From Trichostrongylus colubriformis (Eukaryota; Nematoda; Chromadorea; Rhabditida; Trichostrongylidae): DNA of 64,000 nucleotides. The position numbers and the translations under genes are program-made. Positions within the stretch are counted from its first letter, which is position 1, and each line of letters opens with the position of its first letter. This document shows positions 56,121-64,000 of the stretch, piece after piece. The notes below the pieces were generated by a model. The model was given only the letters and a program-made list of their open reading frames with translations. It was not told where the DNA came from and ran no database searches. The stretch lies in contig OZ022261.1 of assembly GCA_963978905.1 (NCBI GenBank), positions 6,449,992-6,513,991 of the forward strand. Direction: 5' to 3'.

Positions 56121-58779
56121 GCGCGTACTGTCCCCTCTAACTCCTGCGCTAACTAGTTTAATAGAGCGACATTCCCATGCAAAAAAAGGACCGATGCTTA
56201 CGCTCCGGAGATGAACTGCTGCACCATCGCGATCGATGACAAAGTGCAAGGGTGGCATGCGGGTTACATGGGAGAAAAGTGGGGAGGGGGGGTATCGGTA
56301 GAGTCAATTCACCATCAGAACAAAAAAAAGCGGAAACTAATGTCGCTTCATACCGCTAGCTTTACTCAGCGGCTACACTGAAACATTATGTCGACGAGTA
56401 CTGCTATATCGGAAGGGCAGACAATTCAAATACGTGGCTTTGGACATAGACGAACCTTGAACCATTAGGGGCTGAGCCAATATGGAAGTATGACGCAAGG
56501 TTGCGAAAATTCATAGCAACTACTGGACCGGCCGGACGACCCGCATGGTATAACCTTAGCCTGATATGGGAGCGAGGAAATCGTAACAAGGTCCTACGAT
56601 ATCTGCCTTGAGGAATATTTGTGAGAGCAAACAGAAACAGCAAAGCAAGAAAAATTGAAGTAGAAATGCAACGAAGGTCATATAAGCCAGTACTGGCTGT
56701 TTCACATCGGATTCTTCCGTAAACGCCGTAAATGTCCCTCGCGTAGCACCTTGATGTCGAAGGGAATGCCAGTTTTTTCCGTGGAAGTCGTAGTCACAAA
56801 ACGACGCAAGACAGACATGATTCAGTAAATATAAGGAATACACTGGAGGAATCACCGAGTATGCGGCATCAGACCGCAAAACGATAATGCAGGGCAGAGG
56901 AGCGCGACAAGAGGCGGAGGCGGAATCGAGCCGCGAGCGAAAGTGCAGAACGGGTACGTGCGTCAACTGCTTTCACACCAGCAGCGCATGCATGTCAACC
57001 GATAAGCGCAGAATGACGATGATAGAAGGCAATAACTCACTAGAGAGAGAGGCTTATTTCAGAAGCAAGTAGCCAGACCTCTCTTCTTTTGTGTGGGAAA
57101 AAAGACAGTGTTGACTTCCTGGGGTCCAGGAGGGCTGCAGTCCCTAGCACAAAAGGTGCACTGGATCCCAAGCACGCCAATTGTCCGGGGTGGAAATAAA
57201 GTGTGCATAGCTGAAAATCGGTCGCTTGACTCACTCATATACAGGGGGTGCCAAGAAAAAGTGATTTTGCTCCCGGCTCACGTCCGCATGTATCAAAACA
57301 TAGGGAAGCGAATGAGATAAAAGTATCAGGGCAAATGCAAGCTGAGACTCACCACTTTCACCTTCATCAGAAGCCTTCAGTCGATGCAGTAGGGCTTCGG
57401 GGCACCTACGGTATCAAATTCCGTAAAACAGTGGAGCCACGTTCCCTGGCAGGTCTTTTGTGGGAAGCTTCCTAAGGTTCGGCCCGTCGGTTCATGGAAG
57501 TCACTGCTCGGGCAACGCTGCTATGATCCGAAGTGTCATTTTTCATACCACAAACCCCCTCCGGAGGTTTTCAGTGGTAACGGCACATTCTGGTCGTGGA
57601 AACTAAGGGCGCTGCGAACCCGGAAAAAACGAAATTTTCGAGAACACCACCCAATATGAATCCCCTTAGGTACCAAGAGTGAACGGACTTCAGCAAGGTT
57701 GTGAACGAGTGACGAAATCTCAGATTTCGCCGTGTTGGGGTGACACATCATGTTCACTTGGCATAATCTTCCGTACTGTTCGTGCAGCGGACTATTATGG
57801 AGTTTAGTGATAGTATTAGGTGTGCTCTTGACTATGGTGATGGAAATATCTCGTCAGAATTTGCTGAAGTTCGATTAAAGTAGGGTTGAAAGTGGAGGAG
57901 AAAATTTTTTTTCTCGCATCCCTGGTAAACATACACCGCTATACGTAAACACATTCAATAGTCGATTTTCTCCTTTATCGTCGATGCTGCAGCGAAGGCA
58001 ACTTGATTCCGATTTCATGCAATCCATCAGCCGGTCGATTCTTTTGGTGACGATTTCCGCCTGGGGAGTGGGCATTTCGACGACATCATCGAATTTGGCA
58101 TAAATAGAGAGAAAATGCGCCAAGCTGATCTTGACGAGTCTTTGACATGTTCTGCCAGCAGTTCAAAATGCAGCCCTACGTCTGTGTCTTCATACATAGC
58201 TTGCAGTCAGTTAACGTTTCCGATGTTTTCTGTAGGAAGGCGAAATCATTTGTTTTTTAGCGTCCCACTTCACGATTTTGCTTGGTCTTTTGTGACTAAT
58301 GATCAAATTGGGATACAATTACTTGGAAAACTGCAAACTGTATTGTTTCCGCAGTCAAAGATCTAAACGGTTCCAGGTGTAGTTAATAAATGTTCTGAAA
58401 TATAAAGCCTCACAAATGTCGCCTAAAAAGTAGCGCATTGAACCGCGAAGGATCTTATTGTGTTTATGTTAGCAGGGTTTATAAAGCCATATCTGGTCGA
58501 ATACTTGCGCTAGAACAAAGAAACTTTTTATACTTGGTGTTTCTGTTAAGGTACTATCACCAGTATAGTGATTTTGAAAGGAATTAGAACACTGAAATCT
58601 CCGGGCAACACCCCTTCGATGAAAGAGGTATGCAAGCCGCAAGTAAAGGCATGAGCTTTATACCTGGGAACTGACAATTCATGCCTATCCCTTCTAAAGT
58701 AAATCAGATGCTCATAACATTATTCCAATGGCTTTAGCGATCCCTATGCACAAAGAGTGTTGGGGAACCAACAGCAATG
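56121..58779. other. unassigned intergenic sequence
   Basis: No supportable exon, RNA or element ends. Short frames on both strands overlap freely. Confidence 0.35.
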
Positions 58780-59005
58780 TGGTAAGTCGCGACGGGTGTA
58801 TGTCGTTTGGCGCGGCCTCTGCAGCTAATTTTCCAAGGGGTCGCAGGGGCCGCTGCTCACCGTTGGGGGCGTGTCCTTCGCCGTCTGGGCTCTCCTAGAT
58901 TTGCCTAAGCCTTTTAGGGGAGGAGCTTTGGCAGCGCCCCGTTGGAAAATTAGCTGCAGAGGCCGCGCCAAACGACCGTCTCCCAGTCGCGACTCGCGGG
59001 TACAC
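58780..59005. repeat. hairpin element with about 37-bp core arms
   Basis: Arms 58803-58839 and 58938-58975 pair across CGGCCTCTGCAGCTAATTTT. Outer flanks (AGTCGCGAC) are also inverted. The loop of about 100 bp has no coding signal. It lies 260 bp upstream of the golgin gene start. Confidence 0.8.
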
Positions 59006-59266
59006 ATTCGCGTAAGGACCGCCATGAAACATAACAGGGAAGTGTGGGAACTTGAAAGGTCAAGATACCTGCAGGGCAGGTATTGATCATTGCCTTCGTG
59101 TTAATTGGTGTCCTGCCAGATTACAGCATCAGTGATCAGTAATTCATAATCTAATTCATTTTTTCTTCTTGTTCGCATTTCTTCTGGTTACATATGCGCG
59201 CTCATTTAAGTCAACAGTTTTATCTAATTTTTCTAGTCATATGACTTCTTAAGATAGAGCTGGCCC

Positions 59267-62200
59267 ATGAATGCTAGAGATCTGCAGAAAAAGCTAGAAT
59301 CACAGCACGATCAGATCAAACTCTACGAGAAAAAACTCAAAGGTAATATTTAAAATCTCATGTCGTGCTGTTGAAATTAACATTTTGTCTACTCAGTCGC
59401 GATATTTTTTGCGGCGTTTTTAGATGTTGTGCGGGCCTATAAAAGTCTTGAAACCGAGAAAACAGCTCTACAAAATGCGTTAGATTCGATATCTCCTGAA
59501 GGTTCTGGTGATCAGCACTTCTCTTCTGTGACTGACGAAGTGCGGTTGTTTTCATGAATTTCTCCTTCCTTTATTGGGTTGATGCATAATTATTTGATCA
59601 TTTTTCGAACAAATCTTAGCTAATAACTGAGGACATTTTGACAGGTAGTTTAATTTAAGAACTAAAATAACTGTACTCAGAAGAAACAGAGGAAATTGTA
59701 TTAATTGAAACACTTTTTTTTAAACGGAAAAAGTGCGAAAAAAGTTGCAATAATCTGCATCAACCGATTACTTCCTGCAGTTCTCTATGTGTGCTTTTTT
59801 TAATTTTAGTCAACCGTTGAAAGTCTCAAAGCTGCTATTGCTACACTTACTCGTGAAAACTCGAAAAAGGAGGCAGCATTTCAGAATGATAAGAAGACAT
59901 TGCTGGCCAGTTGATTATCTTTTTTCGTTACCCTCTACATTTGTGCGTGAATGTGTTTCTTTCGTTTAGAATGAGAACGCCTCGCTCAAAGATCAACTCA
60001 GAAAAGTCACAGAAAACTTGGCCATTGCAGAAAAGACAGTCAAGGTAGGATTGAGAGCCAAGTTTTCCCTTCTTTTTTTTTTTGATGGATCACTTTGTTC
60101 CATTGTCTTGTGGGCTGTTGAGTTGCTTTCGAATGTCGATTTCTTCACTTGCTCGAAGGTCGAATGTAACGGAATGGTATTTGCAGTAGTTTTTCGAGCT
60201 TCTGCACTATTTTTGTCCTTCACTTTTTATTATTTCAAATTGAAAGTATCAGTAGGTTTAGGTGCTGTCCTTATGAGGAAAGGGCACCCTGCTATTCTTG
60301 TCAGCTCTAGCGACGAAAGGAATTCTTTCCTTCTCCCCTAAGGCGTAGGCAAAAATATGCGCCTGAGCCTGCAGATCGACATAGTTTTGTTCAACTTCTT
60401 TGAAACGCTCTCCTCATTAGAGTAGCACCATATTCCGTCTGTCAGATAATGTGTTCCTTTCCTTGGCTTGGATGGCATTTGGTTGATTATGGTGGCACAA
60501 CGCTCAGTTTTCTTATCAGTTTGACATCACTGGCAAAATTTGACTCTTAAATCTTGGAAAACCGGACAGAGATAGCTTTAGAACGCTCTCAGTTCCACCT
60601 GATACCAGCCTAGTCTCACCCTCGCTTACAGACATTCGTGTCTCCATTTTCTGCTTTCTGCCTGTTTGTTTGTGATTTTTGATCTATTAACAATTAGCTC
60701 AGTGGTTCTGCTTTCGTGCACGAAGAATTTTCATATGCACACGTTCATTTATTGGTTCACCATTACTGCTTTGTGTTCTCTTGCATATTCGATTGACTTT
60801 CTAGCATGCGTAGTGCTGACTATGTTCAGAAAATTCCAGTTTAGTCTTAATTAAAGTAACGGCGTCGAGAGAAGCCTCATAGTGATTCTTTTTTTTGAAA
60901 CAAGGGAGAATGTGGTTATTAACTAGAATAGCTAGTGACCCACGCTAAGCTCGTGCGGATACTGAGTATTTTATCGAGTGTCCAAACTACATCGACTGCG
61001 AATAACAGGGATTTGGTGCGATTCTGCGTAATGGAATGGTCGTAGGCAACATCGTGAAAACATATGTAGTAGCAAAAATCCAATTTCCTAGCGCATGCTT
61101 AACCATGATCGCATGCTTTTTTGTGTAACGTTAGCTATGCAGTTTCCTTCTGCTGAATTATTGCATGAACATTTATCTAGTCGGCATTCATAGTACGAAA
61201 TGGTTTCAGAGCTTGCAAGCCAAGCTACAACAAGTTGATGTAGACCGGGAAAGAGAGCTTGTTGATCATGGCAAAGTTTTAGCCGAAATGCAGGCGAGAT
61301 ACGCCAAGGAGCATCAGTCGCTCGAAGCTACATCGAAAGAAGTATTCACAACATTTTGCGGAACCCATAATGATATGCCTTTGTCATATTTATTTTTATT
61401 TCAGACGACGGCACTCACCAAGAAGATTAACCAGAAAGATGAACTGATCAATCAGCTAAAATCACGTGAGGCTCAGCTGATTTGTCAAGTTTCAACCCTG
61501 AACAAGGAGGTCAAGGAGCTCACCGAAAAGGCCTATGATGTTCCTTCTATTCAGATCCTGAAGGATGAATTGGCTAACTTGAAGGTGAGATTATTTAGCC
61601 TTCATCTTTAGCCTCGTACTACAAATAGTTCTTTTTGGGTTTCTCGCAGGACTCATCACGTTGGCTCGCAGAAGGAAACCAAGATTTTTAGGTTGATCAT
61701 GCTCGTGAGCTGATGGATGCTGTGGTGAAAGCCAAGCACATGACCCAGCTGGAGGAGCAAGATCGCGCTTCGGCAAAGATTGCCGAATTGGAAGAGAAAA
61801 CTATGAGTTTGTTGGAAACGGTTGCACGAAGCGAAGAAGCACGGAACGAAGCATATGATGCGTTTCTGCAGTCTGAGATGGAAAAAGCCACTCTTGTTGA
61901 GGTAATTATGCATTTATATGGTTGTGTTTCGTTCTTCTGTTTTTTTTTCTCAGTGTAAATCATGGTTCACCGGGAAACAGTGAGGGAACAGTATAATTTG
62001 ATTGCTGGTAGAGTTGAGCATTTTATAGTGCAGGGCAGATCCTTTTTTATTGGGAATTTTCTTTCTGTAAAAACTCAGAACCGTTGTAAGGCGATTTTGA
62101 AATGCCTGCTACGAAAGATTTCTTGGAATGCCAAAAAGTAGTGATCCGTATTGGACACATCCCAGATTCACAAGGAATAAAACAGAACTTTCGCACCTTG

Positions 62201-63673
62201 ATTTGTAGTTTTCAGAGCCCATCTTCTGATGTTGGCGTCACCGCGGGAAGCGCTGGGGCTTTACTGCGAGAAGGGCGTATTTGGTGAACATTGGTCGATT
62301 TTTCATCGAATGTTGCACTGCTATGTAATGGATTCGCTCGCAAAATTTTGGTAGTTTGCGCCTACAATATGCCATGGAAGAGTGACCAAAGCTTGCATAA
62401 TTTGGACCGTTGTTTCCCTTAACGTAGAGTTGTAAGGTTACCCTTATGTAGTCCACGGCTGGCAACATCCTTCCCGTAACTATCTTTGTATTCGTAGACA
62501 ACTGCAATGTATTGCCGAAAAGAGCTGAGGCATTTGTGCCGTCACCCAAAAACTGTGCTTCTCTATGGTTTACAAAACGGTTGGAACAGCGAGCCTTATG
62601 AAAATCGTCTTCTTTGCAAATGAAAGAGCAGGCTTTTCTCTACAATGTATACTCAAACAGTATACTCAAACAATCTGAAAGTCGCGAAATTTAGATCTAA
62701 AAAATCAAGGCGAAAAGCCGGTGTGAAAAACGGAGGGAACGTCTTGTCCGACCTAATACCTAGGCCCATGAAAAGTAGGTATAGTCCATCCCGAAAAAAA
62801 CTGATTGGGCGTGTCCCACGGACTTGGGTGAATGGCGAGAGTGAGAGTGTGTGGCGGGATGAGAGAATTGACAGTGTTTGATACACGTTCATACAAGTCC
62901 GCAGGGCACGCCCACTCAGTTTTTCTGAAATGGACTGTAACATCATTGCCGTGTGAGAGACCAAAAATTGGTGTCATCTGATTGTAACTCCTTTATTCTC
63001 AATTCTGTAGGCTTATTGAGTTGAAAAGGTGATCGTTTTGAACTACAGCTGCTTCTTTTCCAGTCTGATCTACCGTAGTCGGTGTCGTAGTCTCAAACAT
63101 TGCGGGAACTCACCAATAATCGAGGTGTTTTTTTTTTCAGGAGTTGTGTCAGCTGCGTAGGCGACACAATGACTTTGACGACTATGAAAGTCCAGAAGAC
63201 GATGCAGAAGCTCGTCTGCAGTCAATCATCGCAGAAATTCGTCAAACAAAGCCTGGATTCGATATATTTGGTAAGGCCTTCCTTCTGTGGATGGCAAATA
63301 CATAGCTGCTGCATTATTCCCGTGATTGCAGCCTCAATCGGTCCTGATGAAGAGAAAATCAGACTCCAGCATGAGTATAGGAATTTAAAAGAGGAATACG
63401 ATCAGTGTAAAAGTCGCTTGGAAATTCTCACCGCCAGTAATGCTGTGAGCCGCTACTTTTATATTTTCGCATTTTGTAGAGCTACTTAACCTGTAAGTAG
63501 TGCCATTATGAGACATTCGTACAGTTATATGAGCCAATTTTCTGTTTTAGCAATTTGCACTCAATTCCGATGACTCGAGGGAAGAATCTCTGCGAACTGT
63601 TGCCGAACAGTTTCAAGCTAAGATTCAAAAATTGATTGCTGTGCACGCCAAGGATAGAGCTCTCCATGAAAAG
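59267..63673 (+). CDS. GCC1: GCC1/GCC88-like Golgi coiled-coil protein (partial, 3' end outside)
   Basis: Ten exons in consistent phase: 59267-59342, 59424-59539, 59810-59905, 59970-60044, 61210-61341, 61405-61584, 61692-61901, 63141-63270, 63332-63444, 63551-63673. The N-terminus reads NARDLQKKLESQHDQIKLYE then KLKDVVRAYKSLETEKTALQ, which matches the start of animal GCC1 (GCC88), including the DVVRAYKSL block. The rest is almost continuous heptad coiled coil (for example LEEKTMSLLETVARSEEARN), with an acidic break RRRHNDFDDYESPEDD in exon 8. GCC1 family proteins are trans-Golgi tethers that bind through a C-terminal GRIP domain, which would lie beyond the window. The start ATG is chosen because family proteins begin at about this distance from DVVRAYK. 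Exon 3 appears to end at a GC donor. Confidence 0.9.
59906..59969 (+). other. probable GC-AG intron of the golgin gene
   Basis: To keep the coiled-coil frame from KKTLL to NENASLKDQL the intron must be CTG|gccagt...TTTAG. No GT donor in phase is present nearby. Confidence 0.5.
60045..61209. other. long intron of the golgin gene
   Basis: 1.16 kb, gtagga...TTTCAG. No exon or element recognised inside. Confidence 0.6.
62780..62940. repeat. hairpin element in golgin intron 7
   Basis: Inverted arms 62782-62826 and 62894-62938 (AGTCCATCCCGAAAAAAACT against AGTTTTTCTGAAATGGACT; GGGCGTGTCCC against GGGCACGCCC). A TTAGGTCGGAC-type mariner end in the complement sits just left (62756). The remaining 61902-63140 intron shows nothing else. 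Confidence 0.65.
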
Positions 63674-64000
63674 GTAAGACGATACTGGTACTAATGCATG
63701 ATTCCATCATAATGTTCTCTTCTTCAATCACTGCAGTGTAGAAAACTGTACGGTCGATGGATATTTGGATTTTCTCTGTTACGTATACGACCGCACACGC
63801 GAACGTGAATTTTCTTCAACTGTTTCTATGAATATATTTAACTTGGGTATCTTATGGATAGCCACTAACCGTAAACCCCTCACATCTGCTAAGAATACTA
63901 CTTTTCGTAAGTAGCATGGGGAGAATTTGGAATTCAGGCGCTATGGTGTATGGAGACAGTCATGGGCACTATTAGCGGTGGGAGACGTGTACGCTTTTTT
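63674..64000. other. golgin intron continuing past the window
   Basis: Starts gtaaga. No acceptor with a following coiled-coil frame seen before the window ends. Confidence 0.5.

Noticed and set aside
58803..58975. Hairpin upstream of the golgin gene as a microRNA or terminator
   Set aside because: Arms and loop are too long for a microRNA precursor, and the design matches other foldback elements in the window.

Overview
The window is eukaryotic nuclear DNA, most likely from a clade V (strongylid or hookworm-like) nematode. The support is short introns with TTTCAG-type acceptors, small modular exons, a heavy load of TA-flanked mariner copies, CR1/RTE-type LINE and Ty3/gypsy remnants, and a clear animal GCC1/GCC88-type golgin gene at the right end. 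Species assignment is inference.

Left part (1 to about 43.4 kb, + strand): a long series of small exons. Almost all have a length divisible by three and phase 1 at both ends. They fall into acidic modules (4-2118), Ser/Glu and Lys-rich modules (8067-17847), a basic module (23980-24192), Pro/Ala/Thr-rich modules (24265-25066), a 22-copy array of about 51-residue Pro/Ser/Ala-rich modules (25496-33041), and three further exons (36354-43448). The shared phase suggests one very large modular gene, or a few neighbours, encoding a mostly disordered protein of unknown function. The mobile elements lie in what would be its introns.

Mobile layer: foldback and MITE-like repeats (8464, 17092, 35646), several mariner derivatives with TA target duplications (6402, 9641, 10697, 18909, 34815, 47014, partial at 49115 and 53303), a decayed minus-strand Ty3/gypsy element with very short LTRs (about 18335-23560) that itself carries two nested insertions, a decayed CR1-like LINE (about 39.6-42.9 kb, minus), an RTE-type fragment (about 51.9 kb), and a hammerhead-ribozyme-like motif (39207-39242, minus). 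The most striking element is a 2,904-bp insertion (29107-32010) inside the exon array. It has long terminal inverted repeats and an exact TAA target duplication, and it encloses an AT-rich reverse transcriptase gene.

Middle-right (43.5-59 kb): mostly repeats and decayed sequence, including an unrecognised, frameshifted coding remnant on the minus strand (about 50.5-51.2 kb).

Right end (59267-63673, + strand): ten in-phase exons of a GCC1/GCC88-like Golgi coiled-coil protein. The gene runs off the window before its GRIP domain.
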